A stretch of 36,387 nt of DNA from Lachnospiraceae bacterium UBA3632 (GCA_002373975.1 DFKZ01000108.1:1-36387); one strand, 5' to 3'; counted from the first letter of the stretch, positions 1 to 7,418 are shown. Translations and numbers: made by a program. The notes: generated by a model from the sequence alone, not told the origin.

Positions 1-45
1 GGTTTTCAGGGAATAAATCCTGAAGAAATAATTTGTTTGATATAT
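1..45. other. Window edge, no gene seen
   Basis: AT-rich sequence with one small hairpin, a 6-bp stem at 5-10 and 19-24 around an 8-nt loop. It has no T-run and no coding potential. It may be the tail of a gene or tRNA lying before the window. Confidence 0.4.
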
Positions 46-72
46 TCCTCGATAGCTCAATGGTAGAGCACT
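46..72 (+). pseudogene. 5' fragment of tRNA-Asn (remnant)
   Basis: These 27 bases are identical to the first 27 bases of the intact tRNA-Asn at 126-197 and carry its acceptor 5' strand and D arm. The match extends one base upstream (45 and 125), and the two copies sit exactly 80 bp apart. After base 72 the sequence diverges and no anticodon arm, T arm or acceptor 3' strand can be folded, so this copy cannot make a tRNA. It could be a decayed tandem tRNA-Asn gene or a recombination scar. Confidence 0.75.
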
Positions 73-125
73 GCGGCGGGTTCCCTGTTTATAGTAGTTC
101 TAAAGTGGCTATCAAACTTACACTT

Positions 126-197
126 TCCTCGATAGCTCAATGGTAGAGCACTCGGCTGTTAACCGAGTTGTTGTAGGTTCGAGCCCTACTCGGGGAG
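126..197 (+). tRNA. tRNA-Asn (GTT)
   Basis: A full cloverleaf can be folded by eye. The 7-bp acceptor stem TCCTCGA/TCGGGGA contains one G-U pair. The D stem is GCTC/GAGC. The anticodon stem CTCGG/CCGAG encloses loop CTGTTAA, giving anticodon GTT. The T stem is GTAGG/CCTAC around TTCGAGC, and the discriminator is G. It is 72 nt long with a 5-nt variable loop. CCA is not encoded, so it must be added after transcription. Confidence 0.95.
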
Positions 198-206
198 CTA
201 AGGTAT

Positions 207-344
207 GAATTCGCAAAGCGAATTCAAGCCCTCGATGCAAAGAACGCATCGAGGAAAAGGCCTGCGCTGGCGCTCCGGCGCGCACTCACGACTTTGCAGG
301 CAAAGTCGTTGTTGCGATCGTCGATTTGCTTCGCAAATGCGACG
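207..344. repeat. Cluster of five short palindromes between two tRNA genes
   Basis: Five consecutive hairpin-forming inverted repeats fill most of the 155-bp spacer. Stem 1 is 207-214/218-225 (8 bp, perfect). Stem 2 is 230-238/246-254 (9 bp, perfect). Stem 3 is 264-270/275-281 (7 bp, one G-T). Stem 4 is 288-296/301-309 (9 bp, perfect). Stem 5 is 319-329/333-344 (11 bp with one bulged base at 339). None is followed by a T-run, so they are not classical terminators. They may be tRNA processing or stability elements, or decayed small palindromic repeats of the REP type. No coding potential is seen. Confidence 0.7.
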
Positions 345-352
345 ACTTTTAG

Positions 353-426
353 GGATCTTTAGCTCAGTTGGTTAGAGCAACCGGCTCATAACCGGTCGGT
401 CCTGGGTTCGAGTCCCCGAAGATCCA
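353..426 (+). tRNA. tRNA-Met (CAT anticodon)
   Basis: A 74-nt cloverleaf has acceptor stem GGATCTT/AAGATCC, discriminator A, anticodon stem ACCGG/CCGGT and loop CTCATAA, giving anticodon CAT. The T arm contains GGTTCGAGTCC. The paired first acceptor base makes an initiator tRNA unlikely. A CAT anticodon can also belong to a tRNA-Ile2 whose C34 is converted to lysidine, and I cannot separate elongator Met from Ile2 by eye. CCA is not encoded. Confidence 0.9.
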
Positions 427-428
427 CG

Positions 429-460
429 AAAAAGCTCTTGCGATAAGCAAGAGCTTTTTT
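429..460 (+). terminator. Intrinsic terminator after the tRNA genes
   Basis: A 13-bp stem (429-441 with 447-459) encloses a 5-nt loop, and its right arm ends in a run of six T. It starts two bases after tRNA-Met and ends 20 bp before the stop codon of the convergent Uma2-type gene. The A-run on the left makes it nearly symmetrical, so it can also stop transcription from the minus strand. Confidence 0.9.
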
Positions 461-480
461 GATTTCAAGGAATAAATTCA

Positions 481-1311
481 TTAATACAAAAATGCAATTT
501 CTTCTGATATTTCTTTGAAGTCTATCAGGCACTTTCCGTCATAGATGCTGACCGGGACCTGATCATCAAATCCGTATATAAACACATCCGGATCGTCGCC
601 GAAGAGGTAGACGATTATCTTTCTGCGGTCGGGATCCACGATCCAATACTCCCGCACACCTGCCAAGCGGTACTTTTCGGTCTTGATATTCATGTCTTTT
701 TTTCTTGTGGAAGGGGAGAGTATTTCGACCACAAAGTCCGGATTACCAAATAGTCTTGCCATGCGTATCTTACTTCTGTCGCAGACTACAAATACATCCG
801 GCTGAACGATTGTCTTATCATCACAGTCGAGTTGGATATCAGCAGGTGATATAAAAGGCATACATGTCCCCTTTTGATCGGATATATAGTTTCTCAGCTT
901 CGTATATATTTCACCTGCGATTATCTGATGCGCGTAAGTAGGAGCCGACATGTCGTAAAAAACTCCGTCTATCATCTCTACCCTTTTTTCATCGGGAAGT
1001 GAGAGATAATCTTCAAGAGTATAACTGCCCTGTCTGTCCCAATCGGAGCCGTCAATTCCTTTTATAACATAGTCGGGACCCGATTCCCGGAGCACAGATG
1101 GTGTTTCCGGGCCGGTTTCGTATCTGAAAGGCTGAGACTTCCCTGATCCCAGTACTGCTTCAAGGGCCAGCATTGTTGTCCTGCGGGGATTCTTAGTCAC
1201 CCCGCCCATCACTTTCTGCACTGTGCTGAGCGGAAGCCCCGAAAGTTTAGCAATGTCTTTCGCGGAAAGGCACATTTCTTTTTTTCTTTTATTTAATTCA
1301 TCTATATTCAT
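481..1311 (-). CDS. Helix-turn-helix protein with Uma2-type nuclease domain
   Basis: The protein has 276 residues. Residues 1-60 look like a Cro/CI-type helix-turn-helix (DIAKLSGLPLSTVQKVMGG). Residues 95-260 match the Uma2 (DUF820) branch of the PD-(D/E)XK nuclease fold: an early Tyr-Thr-Leu-Glu-Asp start, Q-P-D near 170-172, then VVEILSPSTRKKD with Glu near 196 and downstream lysines, and the YWIVDP strand. The start is set at 1311 because AAGGAGGG (1319-1326) lies 7 bases upstream; an in-frame ATG at 1338 would put that site inside the gene. A promoter at 1351-1379 fits. The Uma2 family is nuclease-like with largely unknown substrate. The attached HTH suggests sequence-directed DNA binding, which is inference. 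No partner gene is adjacent. Confidence 0.85.
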   Translation of the reverse strand: MNIDELNKRKKEMCLSAKDIAKLSGLPLSTVQKVMGGVTKNPRRTTMLALEAVLGSGKSQPFRYETGPETPSVLRESGPDYVIKGIDGSDWDRQGSYTLEDYLSLPDEKRVEMIDGVFYDMSAPTYAHQIIAGEIYTKLRNYISDQKGTCMPFISPADIQLDCDDKTIVQPDVFVVCDRSKIRMARLFGNPDFVVEILSPSTRKKDMNIKTEKYRLAGVREYWIVDPDRRKIIVYLFGDDPDVFIYGFDDQVPVSIYDGKCLIDFKEISEEIAFLY

Positions 1312-1350
1312 ACTATATCCCTCCTTATGCATTTCCATAAATGCACCATA

Positions 1351-1379
1351 AATATACCAAAAACGCGCTAAAATATCAA
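1351..1379 (-). promoter_or_regulatory. Sigma-A-like promoter for the HTH-Uma2 gene
   Basis: Read on the minus strand, a -35 box TTGATA (1374-1379), 17-bp spacer and -10 box TATATT (1351-1356) place the transcript start near 1344, about 33 bp before the ATG at 1311. Confidence 0.6.
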
Positions 1380-1493
1380 TTTATACACTGAAAAACACAT
1401 CTATTATGATTAAATGGATAATAAAAGGGTATTATTTGGAAAAACAGGGTAATAGTTTTTTATCATAAGCGGATATTATTCCCAAAATCATCA

Positions 1494-1525
1494 GCGTACA
1501 ATAATTCTGACATAAGATTGTACGC
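1494..1525. promoter_or_regulatory. 9-bp inverted repeat, candidate operator
   Basis: GCGTACAAT (1494-1502) and ATTGTACGC (1517-1525) form a perfect inverted repeat with a 14-bp centre. The right arm overlaps the -35 box of the promoter proposed at 1518-1546. That position suits a repressor site, though it could also be a hairpin. No DNA-binding protein is assigned. Confidence 0.5.
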
Positions 1526-1546
1526 AGCTTATTTCTATGTTATTCT
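1518..1546 (+). promoter_or_regulatory. Candidate promoter for the sensor-GGDEF-galactanase gene
   Basis: TTGTAC (1518-1523), 17-bp spacer, TATTCT (1541-1546). The predicted start near 1553 leaves about 48 nt of leader before the ATG at 1601. The -35 box lies in the right arm of the inverted repeat 1494-1525. Confidence 0.45.
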
Positions 1547-1600
1547 AAAATTGTATGACTATGTAATATATTTCCAATCAATTTAAACGGAGATAATGCT

Positions 1601-4600
1601 ATGTATAAGATCGCTCTTTTGACAGACGGATGGAAAAGATATGTGACCTATGGCTGGGTGTGCGGTATCAAAGACCGCGCTAAGGAGCTGGGTGTCGACA
1701 TATGTCTGTACACATACAACACCAACGGTAACCTCAGTCATGACGAGAAGTTCAATGAAGGCGAATACTCTCTTTACGAACTTATAGATTATTCGTTTTT
1801 CGACGGTTTTATTTTTGACTGCACCAATACCAACGATCCTTATGTGATCGAATCGGTTGTCGGCAAGCTCAAAGAGGTATCGGTGCCTGTTGTGAGCATC
1901 AGCTTTTATGTAGAAGGCTTCTACTATGTGGGTAACGATAACAAAAATCTTATCCGTGAGATAGTAGGTCATATGATAGATGTTCACGGCTGCAGAAATT
2001 TTGTGTTTGCGGGTGGCCCCAAGAACAATTACGAGAATAAGCAGCGCTTTGAGGGATTCTGCCAGGCTCTTACAGAGCACGGTCTGACCCTCTCCGGCGA
2101 CAGTTTTATGTTTGGGGATTATGATTATGATACCGGAGTCAGATACATAGATGAGTGGACCGATTCCGGCCGTGCACTTCCTGATGTGTTTATCTGCGCC
2201 AACGACAATATAGCCGCGGGAATGTGCTCGGAGGCCGAGAAAAAAGGCATAAAGATTCCGGAAGATTTACGGATAACAGGATTTGATAATCTGGATAAGG
2301 CCGCATATTTCAAGCCGCAGATCGCTACGGTCAATCACAACCGCGGGCTTTTAAGCGGCAAGGCTTTTGACATTCTCCTTGCGCTTATGAGAGGAGAGGA
2401 AGTCGGTATAAAGACATATATGCACAGCGAAATAGTGCCGGCGGAATCCTGCGGATGCAAAAATACAGGAAAAGTAGATTACAGAGATTACGCGAAATGG
2501 CAGATAGAGTGGAGCGTAACACGTGACAGATTCGATGAAAGGATCCTGGAACTGGAAAAGAGATTTGCCGACTGTCACAGCATGCAGGGTCTTTTTGACA
2601 GCCTGACCGATTATGTGACAGGCATGGACTGTGAGGGTATCTTTATCTGTGTAGATGAGACTCTTTTAAATGCTTCTCCTGATGAAAAGCTCTCCGAACA
2701 AGATCTGGATCTTGACAGGCTGGTGGTCGTATCGGGAGTGGATCACGGTAAAAAGCAGTACTCTGTAAGAAATGCTCACGATCTGAAAAAGTATCTGTCG
2801 GAAGCAAAAGAGTCCCGTGATTATATGGCTTTGCCCATACATTTCCAGAATCGAAGGGTAGGTGTGACCTACCTTCTTGAACCGGATTTCCTTTACGATT
2901 TTCCGCTGTTTTTTGACGCACATCACACCTTCATAGACAGGCTCGAAAATATTTACATTCAGACCCAGCTTTCCAACACCGCGGCAAGAATGATGAATCT
3001 TTACAACAAGGATGTGCTCACCGGCCTCTACAATCGTATCACTTACAACGAGATGATCGCACCCAGATTCATCACCTATCAGCAGGAAGGTGTTATCTGC
3101 GCCATCTGCTTCTTTGATGTGGATCATTTTAAAGCCATAAATGACACCTTCGGACATGATCTGGGTGATAAAGTGCTTGTGACCATAGCCTGCACGTTGA
3201 GGGCACTTAAACCCAAGGATTCCTATGCATACCGCTTCGGCGGCGATGAATTCGTCGTGTTTATTCCTTACGCATCCCCCGGGAAGGTTGACAGGTTCAC
3301 ATCAGGAGTGGTGGCAGAGCTTGCGGAAAGAAACATAGAGATAAGCACCGGCGTGATATATACCGAGAAGGATACCGTGCGGACATCCGATGAGTACCTG
3401 GTCAAGGCGGATGAGTGCATGTATGAAGTGAAAAGAGCACGCCACGAGAAGCAGTCAAGGGAAAACGGTGAGATCAAAAAGCCTGATGTTGAGAAGAGGG
3501 CAGGAAAAACATATTTTTACAAGGGAATGGATATCTCAAGTCTTCCCGAAAAGGAAGAGAGAGGTTTCAGATTCCGCGACATGGACGGAGCTGTCATGGA
3601 TCCGTTGGATCTTATCATCAAATATAATGTCAATTCCGTCAGACTCAGGATATGGAATGATCCCACGCAGTTTCCCGAGGCCCGTGGCTACTGCGATCTG
3701 GCGCACACATTGAATCTGGCGCGCAGGATCAAGGATAAGGGACTTCATTTCATGCTGGATTTCCACTATTCGGATTACTGGGCAGATCCCGGTCAGCAGA
3801 GAAAGCCTGCGGCGTGGAAGGACTTTGATCTTCACGAACTTGCGGATGCGGTTTACAGGTATACGAAAGAGACTCTTATAGAGCTTTCAAAGATAGATGC
3901 GCTTCCCGATATCGTGCAGGTCGGGAATGAGATACGGAGCGGCATGCTTTTCCCCGAAGGGGCTGTTCCGAATTACAATGCACTGGCACTTCTGGTTAAT
4001 TCGGGTATCAGGGCTGTAAGAGAAATATCCGAGGATATAGAAGTCATGATCCATCTGGACCAAGGCGGAAGATTCTATCTGCTCAGAGAATGGTTTGATG
4101 CGATGTACGCAGCGGGAATGGAGCCCATCGATGCGATAGGGATAAGTTTTTATTCCTTCTGGCACGGCACATTCAGGGATCTGAAGGATTCAATGATACA
4201 GCTCAGATCGAGATACAAAGTTCCGGTCTACGTGGTAGAGACTGCACATCCATGGCGCCACTGCGAAAACGAACATATAAGCAAGGATATGATGAATATG
4301 GCAGGATTCCCTGCAGGTGTGGAAGAGCAGAAAAAGTCGCTGTTACTTACCATGAATATTGCCGCACAGACGGCCGGCGGAGGCAAAACCGGAGTTTATT
4401 ACTGGGAGCCGCTTTGCATAACCGGGCAGGATTTCGGAAGCTGGGATGAAAACATGGGAATGCTTGACACGGACGGGACAGCGCTTGAATCCTTTGAAAG
4501 CTTCAGAGATTTTGATCCGGAGCATCCTTCGATAGACAACATAGATGATTATATCGCAGCCCTTTATTCATCGGGAAATAAGACAGCAGTTCCGGAGGGA

Positions 4601-5020
4601 ACGGATATACTCTCCAACGGTGATTTCGCAGACGGAAGCTCCGGATGGTGGATCAACGCCTCGGACAATGTGGAATACAGAGTGGAGAATAATGAGCTGA
4701 GTCTTGATTCCAGGGAGAATTTCAAGTTCAGCATCGCAAGGGATGTGCTTATCAGTTCACCCGGAAAGTACAGCTTTATGCTCGATCTCAGAGGAAGCAA
4801 TACAACCGGCGTATCGGTCAAAATGTTCCTGAGACAGATCGGCTGCGACGGAGAAAAGCGATATGAAAAGGCCATCTACCCCTCCGATGTGGACTTTGTG
4901 ACATATATGCTTGATGGTGTGGAATTGGAAAACGGGACAATTCAGGTTGGCCTTGAGATCGACGCACCGCCTATTTATGCAAGAGTAACGAATTTCAAGC
5001 TTATCCTTGAGGGAGAATAA
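1601..5020 (+). CDS. LacI-type sensor / GGDEF / GH53 galactanase / CBM-like fusion
   Basis: One 1139-residue frame joins four parts. Residues 1-290 resemble the sugar-binding half of LacI/GalR regulators (periplasmic-binding fold) without the DNA-binding helix-turn-helix. Residues 290-470 hold a linker or GAF-like sensor. Residues 470-630 are a diguanylate cyclase domain with intact RFGGDEF (545-551); the RxxD inhibitory site upstream is not evident. Residues 640-990 are a GH53 endo-beta-1,4-galactanase, beginning KGMDISSLPE, with VQVGNE (Glu777, acid/base) and YVVETAHPW (Glu880, nucleophile). Residues 1000-1139 resemble a jelly-roll carbohydrate-binding module. There is no signal peptide or clear membrane segment, although GH53 enzymes are normally secreted. 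It could be a cytoplasmic sensor-enzyme acting on imported galacto-oligosaccharides, or GH53 may serve as a ligand-binding input. RBS CGGAG is 8 bases before ATG. A gene-fusion or assembly artefact seems unlikely given the long clean frame. Confidence 0.9.
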   Translation: MYKIALLTDGWKRYVTYGWVCGIKDRAKELGVDICLYTYNTNGNLSHDEKFNEGEYSLYELIDYSFFDGFIFDCTNTNDPYVIESVVGKLKEVSVPVVSISFYVEGFYYVGNDNKNLIREIVGHMIDVHGCRNFVFAGGPKNNYENKQRFEGFCQALTEHGLTLSGDSFMFGDYDYDTGVRYIDEWTDSGRALPDVFICANDNIAAGMCSEAEKKGIKIPEDLRITGFDNLDKAAYFKPQIATVNHNRGLLSGKAFDILLALMRGEEVGIKTYMHSEIVPAESCGCKNTGKVDYRDYAKWQIEWSVTRDRFDERILELEKRFADCHSMQGLFDSLTDYVTGMDCEGIFICVDETLLNASPDEKLSEQDLDLDRLVVVSGVDHGKKQYSVRNAHDLKKYLSEAKESRDYMALPIHFQNRRVGVTYLLEPDFLYDFPLFFDAHHTFIDRLENIYIQTQLSNTAARMMNLYNKDVLTGLYNRITYNEMIAPRFITYQQEGVICAICFFDVDHFKAINDTFGHDLGDKVLVTIACTLRALKPKDSYAYRFGGDEFVVFIPYASPGKVDRFTSGVVAELAERNIEISTGVIYTEKDTVRTSDEYLVKADECMYEVKRARHEKQSRENGEIKKPDVEKRAGKTYFYKGMDISSLPEKEERGFRFRDMDGAVMDPLDLIIKYNVNSVRLRIWNDPTQFPEARGYCDLAHTLNLARRIKDKGLHFMLDFHYSDYWADPGQQRKPAAWKDFDLHELADAVYRYTKETLIELSKIDALPDIVQVGNEIRSGMLFPEGAVPNYNALALLVNSGIRAVREISEDIEVMIHLDQGGRFYLLREWFDAMYAAGMEPIDAIGISFYSFWHGTFRDLKDSMIQLRSRYKVPVYVVETAHPWRHCENEHISKDMMNMAGFPAGVEEQKKSLLLTMNIAAQTAGGGKTGVYYWEPLCITGQDFGSWDENMGMLDTDGTALESFESFRDFDPEHPSIDNIDDYIAALYSSGNKTAVPEGTDILSNGDFADGSSGWWINASDNVEYRVENNELSLDSRENFKFSIARDVLISSPGKYSFMLDLRGSNTTGVSVKMFLRQIGCDGEKRYEKAIYPSDVDFVTYMLDGVELENGTIQVGLEIDAPPIYARVTNFKLILEGE

Positions 5021-5066
5021 AGGCCAAAGAATTGGTCTTCCATGCATTATTATAATTCTCTGATAA

Positions 5067-5094
5067 TTGTTTTTTTTCAAAAAAGTGGTAGACT
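5067..5094 (+). promoter_or_regulatory. Weak candidate promoter for the hydrogenase-chemoreceptor gene
   Basis: TTGTTT (5067-5072), 16-bp spacer, TAGACT (5089-5094). The predicted start near 5101 puts the 35-bp tandem repeat in the transcript leader. The match is modest; a -35/-10 pair formed between the repeat copies is an alternative. Confidence 0.35.
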
Positions 5095-5110
5095 GAAAAG
5101 TAACTTTACA

Positions 5111-5180
5111 TAATAATTAGGTATTTGAGATCGGCTATACTTTTTTAATAATTAGGTATTTGAGATCGGCTATACCTTTT
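5111..5180 (+). repeat. 35-bp direct tandem repeat, two copies
   Basis: Unit 5111-5145 is followed directly by unit 5146-5180, with 34 of 35 bases identical (T/C at unit base 31). Each unit holds TAATAATTAGG, then TTGAGATCGGC, then TATAC and a T-run. The block ends 15 bp before the GGAGG ribosome binding site of the next gene. Possible roles are paired regulator sites in the leader, or a promoter with -35 TTGAGA in copy 1 and an AT-rich -10 at the start of copy 2. Confidence 0.9.
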
Positions 5181-5206
5181 TATTATTTTTATATGGAGGT
5201 GTCAGA

Positions 5207-7162
5207 ATGAATTTTGGAAGTGAATCATTGGTATTTACTAACAGTAACTGCGTTGGATGCAATAAATGTATCAGTGTATGCAGCAGCATGGGTGCATGTA
5301 TCTCGACCGAGCCTGATGAGAACGGCAATTCCAGGATCGAAGTTGATAAAGACAGATGTATTGCCTGTGGCGCCTGCTTTGATGCATGTGAGCATCACGC
5401 AAGAGAATTCAGAGATGACACTGAGGAGTTCTTTAGCGCACTGAAAAGAGGTGAGAAAATATCGGTTCTTATAGCGCCGGCATTTCTTGCCGATTATCCC
5501 AAGGATTATTCCAGAGTCTTAGGCGGACTTAAAAAGCTTGGGGTGTCGAGATTTATCAGCGTTTCATTCGGTGCGGACATCACTACATGGGCTTACATTA
5601 ATTATATTCAAAAGAACAATTACCTCGGTGGTATCTCTCAGCCCTGCCCTGCGGTCGTTGGATATATCGAAAGATATCTTCCCGAGGTATTGCCGAAGCT
5701 TTTCCCCGTTCAGAGCCCTATGATGTGTGCGGCCATCTATGCGCGCAAGGAGATGGGAATAAAGGAAAAGCTTGCATTTATCAGCCCGTGCATTGCCAAG
5801 AAGATGGAGATCGCAGATCCCAATAATAAGGACTATGTTCAATATAATGTTACCTTCGATCATATGATGAAGTACATTAAAGCGAATAACCTTATGGGCG
5901 AACCGATCAATGATGAGATCGAGTACGGTCTCGGCTCCATTTATCCCATGCCCGGCGGTCTTAAAGAAAACGTGTACTGGCTTCTCGGAAACGAAGTGTT
6001 CATACGCCAGATCGAGGGCGAGAAGAAGATGTACCACTTCCTCAAGAAGAATGCCGACAGGATAAAGGGCGGAAAAACTCCTTATCTGTTTATCGATGCA
6101 CTTAACTGCGAGAACGGATGTATCTGCGGAACCGCCACCGATCCCGAGATCACTGACGGTGACGATCCGCTTTACCATATTCACGACATTCAGGAGAGCG
6201 TTAAGAAAAACGACAAGAGAAGTGCATGGAGCAGAAATCTTACACCTGCCAAGAGAATGGCAGCACTCAATAAGCAGTTTGCGGGTCTTAATCTCAATGA
6301 CTATCTGAGAAAATATACCGACAGATCCAAGACCTGCTCCTATAAGAATCCTTCGGAGACAGAGCTGGATAAAGTATTTAAGTCCATGAACAAGCTTACG
6401 GAAGAGCAGAGAAAGATCAACTGCTCATGCTGCGGTTATGATACCTGCCGTGAGATGGCTGTTGCTATCTATAACGGATTCAATCACAAGGATAACTGTG
6501 TTCACTATCTTAAGGATCTTGTAGAGGCAGAAAAGCATGAGGCCCAGGACATGGTTAAGCAGGAAAGAGAGCTTCTCAGTTCACAGCAGGAAGAGCTCAT
6601 GCAGACCATTACAGATATCAATGAGAGATTCAGGACACTCAGAGATTCACTCAGTCAGATGTCGGAAGGAAATACCAGCAACGCAGAGGAGAGTTCGGCT
6701 ATATCGGGAGATATGGCAAATGTTGCTGAGTTCTGCAATAGGCTGAACGAGTCAATCGAGCATATCACCGGATCTCTTGCAGAACTCACATCCAACAATA
6801 CTAAGGTTGTAAGCATTGCAAATCAGACCAATCTGCTTGCGCTTAATGCTTCCATAGAGGCTGCACGCGCCGGCGAGGCAGGAAGAGGATTTGCGGTTGT
6901 TGCTGACGAGATCAACTCCCTTGCTTCCGATTCCAAGGAGACTGCGGAGCTGAGTGGCGAAGCAAACAGAAGCATCGAAAATGCTATTTCCGTGATCACC
7001 AAAGAGACTACGGAACTCCTTGCCATTGTTGAAAGTGTAAATTCCCGTATCCAGAATCTGGCTGCTTCGACAGAGGAAATGTCTGCTTCCACTACCATCC
7101 TTTCCAACACTATGGAGCAGGTAAGGGAAGAACTGCAGCAGCTTGTTGACAGCAGACAGTGA
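5207..7162 (+). CDS. Hydrogenase-like H-cluster protein fused to chemoreceptor signalling domain
   Basis: The protein has 651 residues and no membrane segment. Residues 1-65 carry two ferredoxin-type [4Fe-4S] motifs (CVGCNKCISVC and CIACGACFDAC). Residues 80-330 are an [FeFe]-hydrogenase large-subunit-like domain that keeps the four cysteines expected to hold the H-cluster cubane: SQPCP (C147), SPCIAKK (C195) and CENGC (C301, C305). The proton-relay cysteine of the canonical TSCCP motif is replaced, as in sensory hydrogenases. Residues 400-435 hold a further Fe-S motif (CSCCGYDTC...C). From about 440 to the end is a coiled-coil MCP signalling domain with the conserved hairpin tip (from N539, EAARAGEAGRGFAVVA). 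It is probably a cytoplasmic H2 or redox receptor feeding CheA/CheW. A strong GGAGG precedes the ATG. No maturase or structural hydrogenase genes are nearby. Confidence 0.9.
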   Translation: MNFGSESLVFTNSNCVGCNKCISVCSSMGACISTEPDENGNSRIEVDKDRCIACGACFDACEHHAREFRDDTEEFFSALKRGEKISVLIAPAFLADYPKDYSRVLGGLKKLGVSRFISVSFGADITTWAYINYIQKNNYLGGISQPCPAVVGYIERYLPEVLPKLFPVQSPMMCAAIYARKEMGIKEKLAFISPCIAKKMEIADPNNKDYVQYNVTFDHMMKYIKANNLMGEPINDEIEYGLGSIYPMPGGLKENVYWLLGNEVFIRQIEGEKKMYHFLKKNADRIKGGKTPYLFIDALNCENGCICGTATDPEITDGDDPLYHIHDIQESVKKNDKRSAWSRNLTPAKRMAALNKQFAGLNLNDYLRKYTDRSKTCSYKNPSETELDKVFKSMNKLTEEQRKINCSCCGYDTCREMAVAIYNGFNHKDNCVHYLKDLVEAEKHEAQDMVKQERELLSSQQEELMQTITDINERFRTLRDSLSQMSEGNTSNAEESSAISGDMANVAEFCNRLNESIEHITGSLAELTSNNTKVVSIANQTNLLALNASIEAARAGEAGRGFAVVADEINSLASDSKETAELSGEANRSIENAISVITKETTELLAIVESVNSRIQNLAASTEEMSASTTILSNTMEQVREELQQLVDSRQ

Positions 7163-7231
7163 TCGCGGAAGGATCTAAGCGGACGAAGATCCGATAATAC
7201 AATTATATAAAGCGCTAAAATGCATATCACC

Positions 7232-7280
7232 AGGCGGTTTCCGGGACATTTAAAATGTCTTTTGGGAGCCGCCTTTATTT
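7232..7280 (+). terminator. Probable terminator after the hydrogenase-chemoreceptor gene
   Basis: An outer stem AGGCGG (7232-7237)/CCGCCT (7269-7274) encloses an inner GACATT/AATGTC stem, followed by TTTATTT. The T-run is interrupted, so efficiency is uncertain. The 7163-7495 gap also holds a small hairpin without T-run (7171-7192) and the GntR promoter; nothing else is seen in it. Confidence 0.6.
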
Positions 7281-7389
7281 GCGTTATAAGATTTTCATTA
7301 AAACAAAATGTTCCGCTCCTACATGGTTTACATAAATCAAAACATTGATGCAATTCACAGAGGTCATACAAAAAACTTGAAAAAACATG

Positions 7390-7418
7390 TTGACAAAGAA
7401 ATGTTTATACTGTATATA
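7390..7418 (+). promoter_or_regulatory. Strong promoter of the YtrA-type regulator/ABC operon
   Basis: A perfect -35 TTGACA (7390-7395), 17-bp spacer and -10 TATATA (7413-7418) are present. The predicted start is near 7425, about 70 nt before the regulator ATG. Confidence 0.8.

Noticed and set aside
46..125. A second functional tRNA gene
   Set aside because: Only the acceptor 5' strand and D arm are present; no anticodon arm, T arm or closing acceptor strand can be folded.
1583..2080. Minus-strand reading frame of 165 codons opposite the sensor fusion, and similar long antisense frames elsewhere
   Set aside because: They lie within strongly recognisable genes on the other strand, lack family motifs and have no convincing ribosome binding sites.
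5111..5180. Minimal CRISPR array
   Set aside because: The two copies abut without a spacer and no cas genes are present.
5207..7162. Catalytic, ferredoxin-linked hydrogenase for H2 production
   Set aside because: The proton-relay cysteine motif is altered and half of the protein is a chemotaxis signalling domain; sensing fits better.
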